A stretch of DNA of 64,000 nt from Acanthococcus lagerstroemiae (taxonomy: Eukaryota; Arthropoda; Insecta; Hemiptera; Eriococcidae): contig CM063114.1 in NCBI GenBank assembly GCA_031841125.1, positions 40,507,574 through 40,571,573 of the forward strand. The letters are read 5' to 3'. Made by a program: the position numbers and the translations under genes. Shown here in pieces: positions 32,504 through 44,019 of the stretch. The notes beneath the pieces were generated by a model. The model saw only the letters and a list, made by a program, of their open reading frames with translations. It did no database searches and was not told where the DNA came from. Within the stretch, counting starts at the first letter, position 1; every line of letters begins with the position of its first letter.

Positions 32504-33797
32504 TTGAAATTTGTTGTGAGATTTTACCCACTTTTTTTTTTTTTTTTTTTTTTTGATTTAACAATCCCAAATTCTCAAAATTCGGATTTTTGATTTCGAT
32601 TTGTAATTCTTTTTCACAGAGGGGTTTGAATTTTCATTTTAAATCTTATTTTACAAGGGATCTCGGATTATGGATTTCCGCCTTCACCTGTAGACACCTT
32701 ATTCTAGATCTTATACAGAGTTCTTATTCAGTACATATGTAACTCGTTTTTTACTTTCTCAACAACAAAAAGAATTAATTCCTTGTCCTGTAGAGCAAAA
32801 ATATAATTATGCTAAGCTGTTTCAAAGAGTTTCTTGTTTTCTAAGAGTTACCTTTCGCATAGTTAAAATTACCTCTTCAAAAGTTAAATGAACAATGTTA
32901 TACAGTTAGTATTGGCGTAAATAAGGGGAGAACATGGGAAGACAATCCCACATGAAAGCCAAGGGAAAGATAAATTTTTAAGCCGATCAGCTACATTTAA
33001 AACTTAAACATTATTTTTTTCCCTTTCTTTCTTTATCAAGTTGAAATTGGGACGAAATTTTGTAAATCCGACACTGTCTTTATCTATCCTCCCTCAGGAC
33101 AACTTTTTATTTAGGCTACTGAGATTTAGAATACATTTTTTGAATGTGAACTGTACCATCGAAGCGTATTTCACGTTCACCACGCCCTGAAGGATCTAAT
33201 CACTTCCGAGGCCTCTAGTTTATTTCTGAAGTTGAGAGCTTCGATTCTACAAAAGCTCGTCATCGCTGTATCTCACGTCAGGAGTAAACGAGAATTCGAT
33301 TCAAATAACCCACATTCCGCAACCCTCTTTCACTCACATTTTGCTTCAACTGTACAGAAATACATAACCCGCTAGTTAACCTAAAATTAAAAACGATCTT
33401 CGATTTCCAGCATTCCATTCGCGAACATATAAAAACTAGAGAAAAAATTGTTTTCAAGAATAATACACGGCGATGTAAGGTAGGAGAAAGAAAAGAAAGT
33501 TCAATAACTTTTTCCCCGGGAAAAAAGCAAGAAAATATTACCGAATAGTGAAAACTAAAAGTATAAGGAAAGACGGTTAAAGTTGTGCTTTCGTATGCGC
33601 TACAGTGCTTCTCAAAATCGCGTCCGCACCGAAAATTCAGTCAGCGAATTTATCGTTCTCGTTCGCTCGTGTCGTCTCCGAAGTCTCGAGTTCATTCAAT
33701 TAATAGTTTCAACCTTGAAAAAACTTTTCGCAAACTTCGCCCAACTTTGCAAACCAAGGACGAACATTTACACATTTCTTGTTGCTTCCGTTTCCAG
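32504..33797. other. Intergenic, AT-rich
   Basis: A long T run lies at 32530-32554, with AATTCGGATTT-type repeat remnants to 32690. No supported gene up to the candidate exon at 33798. Confidence 0.5.
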
Positions 33798-33974
33798 TCG
33801 GAGGCGATACCACGAGTTATGCAACATTACGTCACTGCATTGAATGTAATTTATATGCGAGGTGTGGAGCTCCACCAATTTGAGTGGGAACGTCTATTCG
33901 CACGGGCGGGGGATGTAAAAATTACCGAAGTGAAAGCGATTGAAGAAATTCTGTGCTCGTACACAAAATCGTGA
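33798..33974 (+). CDS. Candidate terminal exon, unknown protein
   Basis: A good 3' splice-site context (TTTCTTGTTGCTTCCGTTTCCAG) is followed by 58 codons and a TGA. The peptide SEAIPRVMQHYVTALNVIYM leads into LHQFEWERLFARAGDVKITE and VKAIEEILCSYTKS, balanced in composition and helix-like. The same frame runs open upstream to 33585 through a basic Ser/Arg-rich stretch that looks noncoding. I recognise no family and see no matching upstream exon. No AATAAA lies close downstream; the nearest I see is around 34682. It could be chance. Confidence 0.25.
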   Translation, partial: SEAIPRVMQHYVTALNVIYMRGVELHQFEWERLFARAGDVKITEVKAIEEILCSYTKS

Positions 33975-34439
33975 TCATTTAGTTGTCTATTCTTTCAGAA
34001 TATAGGGCGAAGGGCTCATTGCACATCACGTTATTCAGCAGAATTGAAAAGTAAAATTGCTTGACTTTGGCTCGACTTAGCTCAATGTATGTGTATTCTT
34101 CAAGGTCATATTTGTAGGACTCGATCCAGATCTCCAAGAGTTCTCAAATTATGGAGAACCCAGCACCTTTTCATTTGGAAAGATTAACCAAAAGAAAGAT
34201 TCTTGACCCATTAACACTCCATAAAGACTGTTTGAAATTTATTGTCTCATTCAGGCTGATTTAAAAGTCATTAAAATTTATTGAGATTAATTGAAACTTG
34301 TTAAGACTGTTAGGACTTTTTCAGACTCATTATGAGTGATCAGACGAAGTTAGGAAGATTCTGGAATAGACACCCTTTCTTCTTGATCTCCTGAAGACGC
34401 CACAAAGATTGAATTCCCGCAATACTCCCTTGTTTCTCG

Positions 34440-34550
34440 GTAACACGAGCAGAGGGCTAACATAGCCCTGGTAGCCTCCCCAACGTCTTTGAAGTAATGC
34501 TCGAAAGGGCGGATTCCAGGGCTCGAGTTGAGAGTAAAATCAGAAAAGAG
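34440..34550 (+). mobile_element. tRNA-derived SINE, 5'-truncated copy 2
   Basis: The body and tail match the other copies: GAGGGCTAACATAGCCCTGG, CCCCAACGTCTTTGAAGTAA, TGCTCGAAAGGGCGGATTCC, and a tail AAAATCAGAAAAGAG. The tRNA-like head is missing. Confidence 0.75.
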
Positions 34551-35449
34551 ACCCCCTTCTGAAAATCGAGCATTCTGGGGCGTAAGCCCCCTCCCCCAGA
34601 AATATTACACATCTCCGCCTCTGTGGCTAAATACTCATATTCTAATTATATATTTTGATTCAAATTAACGAGTTTCACTTGAATAAACATACGTTTCTTT
34701 CTCTGAGATTAAGAATACAGACTTCACAATCTTGATGAAAGACTTGAAAATTGAGAAAATTTTGCATTCTTTAAAAAATGTTAAAATCCTGTATAATTCT
34801 CGCACCTTTTAAATTATAAATTTTAGTTTCCGTCGATGAAAATCGAAAATCGTCTTGATCCGGGAACGCAGTACAACGAATTCACTTTTTTTTATGTGCT
34901 TTATATACTTATTTTGATGAGCGAGAAAACGAATCGATATTCCGCGAAAAAGAAATTGCAAAGAAGTTTTAAAACCTTCCTGTTTTTATTATTTTCGTAC
35001 ACTCACTCGCGGAAACGTTAGTTAAACGAAATAACGAAATTTAAACAGTTTTTTTTTTCCCCTTTCAAAGAATTTGTAAAACAGGCTGAAACGCGTAAGT
35101 ACTTTTTTCCATTCGATAATTTTTTCAATTCTTCTTAATTTTCTTTGAACGATTCTTTTCACAGGTTTTGAAGAAGAATTTTATTTGGTAGAGGTGTCTT
35201 ACAGAGAAAAACGATAGGATATTATGGTCGAGGCGACATCAGTAAATTGAGAAAATATTTTATCGCAGTTTCTCCATCTTGAGACATTTAGAGCTTTCGG
35301 CAGGGCCTGATTTAATCAATCTGGTCTTTAATTGAGAGTTTGAATACATGAGAAATTTACCAGTGACTAGCAGAATTTTTTCCAACACATACCCATAAAT
35401 TCAAACCTGGACCATTTCTCCAAATCTGCTTCGTGAACTTCCTTAAAAA

Positions 35450-37390
35450 CATGAGTTCGTAAAAAAATAAGGGAATTCTTATATTCTTATTAGCAACTTG
35501 ACAAAAATTTGAATGTCTGTCAGAGACTTAATACAAATCTGAAATTCGATCACAATCTGAATCTCTGTTTGCTATTTGATAAAAATCTAAGTTTCTCAGA
35601 TATTTAATAAACATGTGAATTTCTATTGAATTTTATGAAAATGTGAATTTCTCTTAAGAGACTTTTATAATCCTACGAAATTAAAACTAGACTTCTGATT
35701 TTAAAAAGTGAATTTTCAACAGAAATTTGACAACAGTATATAAATTACTAGAGTTTACAGAAGGATGAATCTCCATCAGAACTCATAAGAATATGAATAC
35801 ATAAATTTGCATAAAACTTGATGAAATTGAGAATACTCCTACGAACAACTTGATAAAAATCTGAATTTCTGTTAGAGGCTTCACGGAGAGAATCTCTGAG
35901 GGAAAATGTACCTATCGAAGTTATTCCAGACTTGATAGATATCTGGATTTCTGTCACACACTTGTCAATTTGTAAAAATATAATTTCCATCTGAATTAAT
36001 GTGTATACATTTTTTTCAAACTTTATACAAATAAGAGTTTTTATCGGAGACTTAAAAATCTAAATTATTTCTATCTGAGACTTGATAGAAACCTGAACTT
36101 CGCTCATACTACGCAAAAATGTGAATTTTTATTGGACTTTGTGAAGAGATGACTTTCCCTTAAGAAACTTTTCCCAGAATAAAATTTAATCAAAAAGTTT
36201 TGATAAAAAATTTCAATTTGTATAATAAATTTGATGGAAGTGAATTATTCCTAGACATTTAATAGAAATTCGAGTTTCCATTAGAGGTTTTAGCGAATAT
36301 GGTGAATTTTCATTGAACCGGGAATATAGGAATTCCTATCAGAACTTATGAGAATATAAATTTATATGTATCAAACTTGATGAAATTGAGACTTTTTATG
36401 AGCGACTATTTAGCAACCTAAATTTTTGCCAGAGAGTAGATATATATAAACTTCTGTCTAAATGGCTAAACCCTTCTCAGACTTCATAAAAATGGAAATT
36501 ATTTCTATCAGAGACTTGGACAAAAATCTGAATTTCTCTTAGAGATTTGATAGAAAGAATTTATAAAAACATAGATTTCCATCAAAATTAATACATTTTT
36601 CTCCGGCTTCACAGACATGATCGTTTCTGTCAGAGACGTAAAAACCTTAATGATATGTCTGAGACCTAATGGCAATTTAATTTTCTCTCATTTTTTACAA
36701 AAATGTAAATGTCTGCTACACTTTATGGAAATTCACGTTTCCATCAGAAGATGTTTCATAAAAATGCAAACTTTCATCATGAAATGTAAAATTTTAATCA
36801 GAAACTTTTGATTAAAAATACAAATTTCAATCAGAGATATGAAAGTGTAAATTACTACTAGATACACTAGATAGAAATCTGAATTTTCATCAAGAACTAG
36901 ATAGAAACGCGGAGATTTGTAAAAAAATATGAACTTTTATCATTATATTATCAATTTGCATCAAAGTTGATTGAACTGAGAATTTTCATCAACAAAACTT
37001 TATAGAAATCTAGATTTTCATCACAAGCTTAGTCAAAATTGAAATTTCTATTTTATAAATTTTCCCCCAACTTTCTAGAAATGAGGGTTTCTATTAGAGA
37101 CTTGAAAATCTGAATTATTTCGAACTGAGACATGATACAATCTGAATTCCTCTCATATTTGTAGAAACCTAAATTTCTATCACACTTGATGGCAGCATGA
37201 ATTCCTCTTAAGAGACTTTTTATACGTATGAATGTAAAGTTCAATCAAGAGATGTGAAATTCTCATTAGAAACGTTAGATTCAAAAATGTGAATTTTTAT
37301 CACAAATTTTATGAAGGCCTGAATTAGCATTAGAGATTTGACAGAAATGTGAATTCCCATCAGTGACTTCATAGAACAAAATGAATGGTC
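35450..37390. repeat. Degenerate ~25-35 bp minisatellite field
   Basis: Phrases such as GAGACTTGATAGAAATCTGA and ATTTCTATCAGAGACTT recur dozens of times with substitutions and indels over almost 2 kb. No ORF is supported. The block is interrupted by a hAT MITE and then a TA-flanked element. Confidence 0.7.
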
Positions 37391-37391
37391 A

Positions 37392-37546
37392 CACTGCCGT
37401 ATCCAGGAATATGGCGAAGGGGGAGGGGGGTTGACCTAACATATGGGGTTTCTGATGTTTCTGAGATCCGCATTTTCCTGAATTTTTAAACACACGACCG
37501 CACCCAGGGGGGTCCAGACCCTAAACCCCCCTTGTATACGGCACTG
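37392..37546. mobile_element. hAT-type MITE, 155 bp
   Basis: The ends are CACTGCCGTATCCAGG and the inverse of CAGTGCCGTATACAAGG. An exact 8-bp duplication AATGGTCA lies at 37384-37391 and 37547-37554. Confidence 0.9.
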
Positions 37547-37832
37547 AATGGTCATCAGAGGCTTAATAGAAAGAAATATGGATTTTTTTAATACAGGGTG
37601 TTCTCTGAGAGATTCCGAGTACTGCAGCAATAGGTAGTACCAACTCCTTGAGTATCACAAAAAATTTCACGTACATATGTGGCCTATTCTCAAAATTGGG
37701 GGGGGGGCTACCAAGTTTCAAAGTACGGAGAATGGTAAATCTTCATCAATTTTTTCAGGAAAAATTATACATAAATTTTTATTTTTGATCACGTCATCGG
37801 ATATTATTCGTCGAGTACAACAAAATACTTCA

Positions 37833-37848
37833 TATACATATGTGGTCT
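37833..37848. repeat. 16-bp target-site duplication, left copy
   Basis: TATACATATGTGGTCT is repeated exactly at 39962-39977, bracketing the R1-like insertion. Confidence 0.9.
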
Positions 37849-39961
37849 GTCCCTCCTGACCAACGTCTACAACCGTGCGTTGCAGGAGGGGACATTTCCG
37901 AGCAGATGGAAGGCGGCGCGGCTGGCCTTGATCAAGAAGCCAGGAAAACCAGATGGTCAGCCGTCCTCGTACCGGGCTATTTGCCTGCTCGACACCGTCG
38001 GCAAGGTGTTTGAGCGAACCATCGCGAATAGGTTGGAGGAGCACTTTGAGAAGCGGAAGACAATTTCGAGCAGTCAGTACGGATTCAGAACTGGCCGCTC
38101 GACTGCGGACGCCGCGCTTAAGTTAAGGAAGTTGGCGGAGAAGGCGATTCGCGAGCGGCAGTTCTGCGCGGCAGTCAGCCTCGACATCAAGAACGCGTTC
38201 AACTCGATACCGTATACGCGTATCATAGAGGCGTTGGAGTTGGCGCGGGTACCTGGTTACCTCGTGCGCATCATCAGAAGCTACTTCACCGGCCGCCGAA
38301 TAGAGATGGAGTCGGCGGCCGGTCCAATCACGAGAGCGATGACCTGCGGCGTTCCTCGGGGATCAGTACTCGGACCTACCCTGTGGAACGCCGCCTTCAA
38401 CGGATTGCTGAAGCTGGCACTACCACCAGGCGTGAAGTTGATCTGCTACGCTGATGACACGCTGGTGGTGTGCCAGGCAGAAACGACAGCAGAGGTCACG
38501 CGACGGGTTAACCAGGCGTTGGAGACGCTGACCCGCTGGATCGAGTCGGCGGGGTTGTGCTTGGCGGTGCAGAAGACGGAAGCTGTTTTGTTTACAACGC
38601 GCCGCAAGTACAGCCCACCCACCTTCGTCCTAAAAGGTGTGGAGATTGCGCCCTGTACAGCCCTGAAGTACCTGGGGCTGTGGTTCGACGGGAAGCTGTC
38701 GTTCCGAGAACACTTCCGACGGGCAGCTGAGAAGGCGGATCGAGTAGCCGGCCAGCTGTCCCGTCTGATGTCGAACCTAGGGGGACCGAAAGAGCAGAGA
38801 AGAAGACTGTACGTCAACGTAGTGATGTCGGTCCTCCTATACGGGGCGCCGGTATTCGCCGACGCCATCAAGATTCCGTATAGAAGAGTGGAGATGGAGA
38901 AGATCCAGCGAAAAGCCGCGATGAGGTGTGTCAGTGCATACCGCACTGTTTCTTCGGAGGCAGTAGGCGTGTTAGCGCGTATACCGCCGATCGAACTCAA
39001 GGTCGGCGAAATAGCGGAGGTATACGGTGCGAAGAAGAAAGCGAAGACGAGAAGAGAAGCACTTCGGGTCAAGCGAGTCATCCAGCAGGACACGCTTCGG
39101 AAGTGGAAGGACGCGCTCGCCCATTCGTCCAAGGGCGAGTGGACCCGAGCGCTGATACGCGACCTCGATGGATGGGTAGGAAGAGTGCACGGAGCGCTGA
39201 ACTTCCACCTTACCCAAGTCCTGAGCGGCCACGGGTGCTTCGGCACGTACCTACACCGGATGGCGATAGCGCCGAGCCCCGTGTGCACGCACTGTGATCG
39301 AGGGGCGGAAGACACACCCTGGCACACCCTGTTCGAGTGTGAGGCCTGGAAGCATGAGAGGCGCGGGACGGTTTCAACACCACGCGATGAGCCGGATGAA
39401 GAAGACGACGAAGAAGAGGAAGAAGACGACGACATCAGCCGTCTCGCGCCGGACACCCTGGTTCCGGAGATGATGAAGAGCGGCAGCAGTTGGAACCGGG
39501 TGTCGGCCTTTGTCTCGGCCATCATGAAGAGGAAGATGCAGGCAGAGTGGTCGAGGCAGAGGGCCGACGGAGAAAGCTCGGCCCACACCATCGATCCTGT
39601 ACCATCCTGAAGAAGAGAAGCTCACCCGCCGTCACCACCTTCCTGCGTCGACACACGTACCCAGACGAGGAGGTGAAGGGTTGGAGCAACGGCAGCGCGT
39701 CCGTCTGCGGTGCACCCGAATTCCAGGTCGTCGTCGCGACAATGGCGGTTCCCTCGGTCAGTAGGGTGCGCCGTAGTGGCCCTTGAGGACAGCGCGCACC
39801 GACACGGTCGACGAAATGGGGGCTCGGGCCAGCCTCAATACGTCCGCACCAGCAACCCGACGATATGCTAGAGATGGTAGTTTCCGGGTTGCGAATGGCG
39901 AGGGGCGGTGTCTGGGGAGCCAATTGGGCATGCGTGCATCGCCTTACGCTCCACCAAACAT
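37849..39961 (+). mobile_element. R1-like LINE, young 5'-truncated copy
   Basis: The insertion contains an open RT-to-C-terminus frame, then a 350-bp 3' UTR ending CATGCGTGCATCGCC and CTCCACCAAACAT, with no poly-A. The exact 16-bp duplication and uninterrupted frame indicate a recent event. The flanks are not rDNA, so this lineage is not at the classical R1 target. Confidence 0.9.
37850..39610 (+). CDS. R1-like reverse transcriptase, 5'-truncated but intact
   Basis: The frame is open from the truncation point for 586 codons to TGA; no true start is present. Numbering from Leu (TTG) at 37880 as 1: template-grip motif SSYRAICLLDTVGKVFE (29-45), SSQYGFRTGRST (64-75), palm motif with catalytic Asp102 (SLDIKNAF), GVPRGSVLGPTLWN (157-170), catalytic YADD (190-193), thumb KYLGLWFDGKLSF (263-275), GHGCFGTYLHRM (450-461) and zinc knuckle C469-C472-H482-C487. 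An acidic run lies at 504-518. In R1-type LINEs this protein nicks DNA and reverse-transcribes its RNA at the nick. The endonuclease is absent here, so it cannot transpose alone, although RT could fold if translated. GC content is far above the surroundings. Confidence 0.95.
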   Translation, partial: SLLTNVYNRALQEGTFPSRWKAARLALIKKPGKPDGQPSSYRAICLLDTVGKVFERTIANRLEEHFEKRKTISSSQYGFRTGRSTADAALKLRKLAEKAIRERQFCAAVSLDIKNAFNSIPYTRIIEALELARVPGYLVRIIRSYFTGRRIEMESAAGPITRAMTCGVPRGSVLGPTLWNAAFNGLLKLALPPGVKLICYADDTLVVCQAETTAEVTRRVNQALETLTRWIESAGLCLAVQKTEAVLFTTRRKYSPPTFVLKGVEIAPCTALKYLGLWFDGKLSFREHFRRAAEKADRVAGQLSRLMSNLGGPKEQRRRLYVNVVMSVLLYGAPVFADAIKIPYRRVEMEKIQRKAAMRCVSAYRTVSSEAVGVLARIPPIELKVGEIAEVYGAKKKAKTRREALRVKRVIQQDTLRKWKDALAHSSKGEWTRALIRDLDGWVGRVHGALNFHLTQVLSGHGCFGTYLHRMAIAPSPVCTHCDRGAEDTPWHTLFECEAWKHERRGTVSTPRDEPDEEDDEEEEEDDDISRLAPDTLVPEMMKSGSSWNRVSAFVSAIMKRKMQAEWSRQRADGESSAHTIDPVPS

Positions 39962-40079
39962 TATACATATGTGGTCTATTCTCAAAATTGAAGAGGGTAG
40001 TAAGGCTTAAAAATACGTAAAATCGTAATTTTTCGCCAATTTTTACTAAAAAGAGAAAATCAAAAATTTATTTTGTCTG

Positions 40080-40650
40080 TGTGAATCCCCTTCAATTATG
40101 AAGCATACAGCTTTTTTGACGTAAGTTTTTTGTCTTGACAAGCCTTATCTACTCGAGCAATCTCAAAACCTCTCAGCGAACTGGATTATCGAAAAATCGA
40201 AAATTTACAATTTTTCTTCTATCGTCGTTAGCGCTTAGCCCCTTCAATTATTAGGTAGGCAGTTTTTTCAGCAAGCATTTTGTTTTATGTGTCCTGGTGT
40301 GTACTACCAGTTCGAGCAATATCGGTATCTCTCACAAAAAAAATAGATAATTAGATATTTTAACAGGAAAAAATCGAAAATACTAATTTTTTGTTAGTGT
40401 GTAACCCTTTTAATTATTAAACAGGCAACATTTTGGACATGGACTTTTTTTCGTCTCGATGAGTACTATCTGCTCCAACAATCTCAAAACCTCTCAAAAA
40501 ACTTGAAAATAATTGAAAATTCATGATTTTTCGATTTTTGGTGACGCGTAGCCCCTTCAATTATCAAGTAGGCAACTTTTTGAACGCGCACTTTTTTCCA
40601 GCTCGATCAGTACTATCAAGTCGAGCAGTGCTCGGAACCTCTCGGAGAAT
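40080..40650. repeat. ~150-165 bp internal tandem repeats
   Basis: The anchor CCCCTTCAATTAT (one copy CCCTTTTAATTAT) starts near 40087, 40238, 40404 and 40552. Each is followed by an AGGCA...TTTTT segment and TCGAGCAATCTCAAAACCTC-like sequence. Confidence 0.7.
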
Positions 40651-40658
40651 ACCCTGTA

Positions 40659-41676
40659 TACTTCTGATACTACTTGACTTCAATCAGATACGGTAGAACA
40701 GAGACATGATGGAAATATGAATTTCTCGCAGATACTTACTTGATAAAGGTTTGAAAAGGAAACTTTCGAGTAATCCTATTGTTATGAGCCGTTAGACAGA
40801 GAGGCGTTATGACTGGAGAGTTCCTCCTCTCCTGTAAGATCGATTTGCGTTTTCATTACAGTGACATTTCTAAGTTGTCTGATGCTAACGGTAATCGAAA
40901 CTTATTGGCGACTATTAAGATACATTTAGAAGATCTATGTGGAAATGATCCGCCCCTCCCCCCAATTAGAGTACAGAGCTGTTTCTTGTGCTAAGATTTT
41001 CTTGGGGTTGATAGGAATAAGTATATAGACAAAAGTTTCATCATCGCACTTCCACCGATTCGAAGTCATCCTGTTGCACACACAGACACACTAAGCAAAC
41101 ATTAAATTTTACTTATTTACGAACGTCAAAGTTCTCATTGGTCCTCAAATTCAGCAGCCTAACTCATCAAATTCAATCAAAGAATTATCTTTTCACATGC
41201 CTGGATAGATGCACGGACCTGGTGAGCTCGAACTCAAAAGTGGGTCACGCTTACAATTCTACAATTTTTTTTTTTTTTGAAACAAGGTTTTAGGCCTTTC
41301 ATGCACCACAGGAACATATCTCCCTATGAATTGAAAATGTCAATTTCACCTTCACAAGAGAGAAGAATCAAGCCACGTGACAGGAAGCAGCTCAACAAAC
41401 AAGTAGGCAGACAGAAAGATAGACAAATAAGGTCTTTTATACAAGAGGGGCTAAAGAGCCCGGAAGTTTTCGTCCAGCCCGGTATCTTCGGATTTCAATA
41501 GCATTCCGACACCTTTTCGGATATCAAACTGCAAATTTCTGGTCTAAAATCGTGACTTTTTCCGAGGAATGAACTCTCGCGAACCAACACTGACAAAATA
41601 TATTGTGCTCCCATTCTTTCATCACAAGTCCTGATCAAATTTAACATCATTCACACAGTAAACTGTCTATGCTTCA
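40659..41676. other. Intergenic, no supported gene
   Basis: Remnants of the TTTGATAGAAATATGAATTTC minisatellite occur near 40690-40750. Nothing else is recognised. Confidence 0.5.
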
Positions 41677-41891
41677 CGTATTGACTCCCATAAGAAAAAC
41701 ACACGGAGCAAAGATCATTATGTTACTACCTGAAAATAAGAAATTTGTTAGAAATCGCAAAAGTTTATTAGCAAATGCTAAGAACCTTCTAGATTAAAAA
41801 TATATACCTTTGGTTTCCAACAAATTTCTTATTCTCAAGTAGTAACATAATGATCTTTGCTCCGTGTATTTTTCTCATGGGAGTCAATACG
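41677..41891. mobile_element. Foldback / MITE-like hairpin, 215 bp
   Basis: The left arm from CGTATTGACTCCCAT through ACGGAGCAAAGATCATTATG to AAATAAGAAATTTGTT is inverted almost perfectly at 41809-41891. The spacer is about 55 bp. A 3-base TTC on both sides is too short to prove a duplication. Confidence 0.75.
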
Positions 41892-43070
41892 TTCGTTGGA
41901 GAAAAGACGGGTATTCTTGCTAACAGTAACTCACTGTGTGACGTCACGGAAAATCGATCCATTGTTTACAATCAATCGACTATCTCACAGTGTCCCAAAT
42001 CAACTTTATTTCAATGGCGATGAAAAAAGGACGTAGCCATTCCGTCCCAAGAAGACAACCCGAGTACACGAAAACCAATTAGCAGAGTGATAGAAACCTT
42101 ACAACAAAAAATAATCAATTTCGTTCGTTCATTTCTTTAGAAAAAATAAAATAAAACCAATAACTTCAGCTGACGTTCGATAAGTTCTGTCAACGACATT
42201 TTTGTGTCCGCCATTCATTCGTGCTAGAAAAATGAATTAAGTGTATACCACGTTCATCTTCTTCTATACAGAACCAGCGAGTTCAGAGATTACTTTAAAA
42301 TAAAATAGCTCGCGAATTAACTAACCTCTAAACCCTTACCCTAGATCCTCTGGCCTTATTTTTTCAACTGACGTTCAACTGCCACTTATTTGCGTTTTTG
42401 CAAAACCTATTCTTGTAGAAGTGCCTTTGCCCCAAAGCCGGCCAATACGTAACTCTCAACTTTAATCTACTTTTCCTCTCTTAAATTGAGACACTATTAG
42501 GTAGTACATCGACATCTTCCAATAACGAGTGAATATCAAACCTATATAACGGAAAAATCATTTAAAAAAAAACTCTAATATATCAGACTATAGCATTTTA
42601 ATGAAGTACCTACTCTACAACATTTTCAAAAGTCAGCGCAATATGTATTTTCCCCCTTCTTGTTTGGTTACTATTTTCTTATATGAAGTATCATAAATCT
42701 AAATTCACTCTTCACGAGGAGTTCACGTGCTTTAAAATCACTTACAGTTACGGCGTTCTCGAGTAGGTGGAGTTACAAGTAACAGGAAGCACTTCATAGT
42801 TGTTACAGATAATGTGATGCTTTGGTTACGGGAATTTTTTAACACCGTGAAATTACACCTCATTATTCGGATGAAAAAGCTTTTTAAAACTCACGATACG
42901 TCATTCGCTGCACCGAGACTTGAACATTTTTCAACTTTACACGTGAAAGGTCTTGTATTATCATTCCAGAGTATTGTATTGCACAATCAAATACATTAAT
43001 ATCAGATCAGTAAGTATGAATATTACTGTATGGCAATTTCATTAATCGAAGCACAAGCCAGTTGGGATCA
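41892..43070. other. Intergenic, no supported gene
   Basis: AT-rich, with scattered short ORFs lacking motifs. Confidence 0.5.
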
Positions 43071-43074
43071 AGCA

Positions 43075-43300
43075 CAGGCGGAACTAAACGTTTTAATCTA
43101 GTGTATCACTTTTCAAACATATGACACCGCCTTTTTCAAATTTGTAAAACCTACAATGCCCCCCCCCCCACCACACACAAAAAAACTTCATTCTGTATCA
43201 GGCAAATTCTTCGAAAGCGAAAATCCATCAATTTTTGTTTTGGAAACGAACAGGTGTGCCAGTGCATACTGTGCAAACCACCTGGTTCTGCCAGTAGGAT
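43075..43300. mobile_element. hAT-like MITE, imperfect
   Basis: CAGGCGGAACTAAACG at the left faces the inverse of CTGGCAGAACCAGGTGG at the right. The interior shares about 75 bp with 18290-18365. No clean duplication was found. Confidence 0.5.
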
Positions 43301-43572
43301 CAAGAAAAATGTGATCAAGAAAACCTTCTTCTGAAATAGTTGAGCTGATTGCAAAAGTAAGTTAGGATGCCGATCTAGTTAACTGGTTTCAAACATCTTG
43401 ATGGAACCCAACCTTTTGTTATAATCCGGAGGACTTTGATTGGTTCAATGAAACCATGGCTCAGTTCCTCAGGGAGGTTCACCGCCTTGTAGTGCGGTTG
43501 ATAGGAATAAACGCCGACTTGAGCTGTAGCTGGATGTCAGCAGGGTACTATTTGCAAGATATTAATAACACT

Positions 43573-43849
43573 CAAGGGCGCAACCAAGAAAGGGGCTAGG
43601 AAACTACAGCCCCCTCCAACATTTTTTAGAATTTTTTCAAAATTAATCTTGAAACGAAAACAAAATTGATGGCCTGATGCGGTTACGTTGCGTCGCAGGT
43701 TCGTACAAATTTAAAGCCCATGAAAATGCGTAGACAGGTACTAGGTAGTAGGTATCAAATCAGGTAGGTACCAAATCGAGCTTTCATCCCTGCCTAAGTT
43801 CTTTTTCTAAATTCTAGCCCCCACCAAAAAAAATCTGGTTGCGTCCCTG
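43573..43849. mobile_element. hAT-type MITE, 277 bp
   Basis: The ends are CAAGGGCGCAACCAAGAAAG and the inverse of CAGGGACGCAACCAGATTT. An exact 8-bp duplication ATAACACT lies at 43565-43572 and 43850-43857. Confidence 0.9.
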
Positions 43850-44019
43850 ATAACACTACACAACAGCATAAAAAACAATGTGATGAGATTATATGATTTT
43901 AGCTATATTTTGAACCATTTTTCTCGAGAACCTCTCGAATTTTATCAAATTTTCACGTTTTATTCTTTTATGTCACCACAAACAGCTACACTGATCGATG
44001 ATAGTGGGGTATATGTTGA

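Larger units (their letters stand above)
37594..40656. mobile_element. TA-flanked TIR element hosting R1-like insertion
   Basis: The left end CAGGGTGTTCTCTGAGAGAT (37594) and the inverse of CAGGGTATTCTCCGAGAGGT (ending 40656) agree at 23 of 26 positions. TA lies outside both ends (37592-37593, 40657-40658), as in Tc1/mariner-type elements. Without the LINE it is about 0.95 kb and has no transposase. Its right half contains ~150-165 bp internal repeats. Confidence 0.75.

Noticed and set aside
38446..39591. 381-codon minus-strand ORF
   Set aside because: Exact antisense shadow of the intact R1-like RT frame; it has Ser/Arg-biased composition and no family motif.
37849..39961. Insertion into rDNA as expected for classical R1
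   Set aside because: The flanks are an AT-rich TIR element with no 28S sequence.
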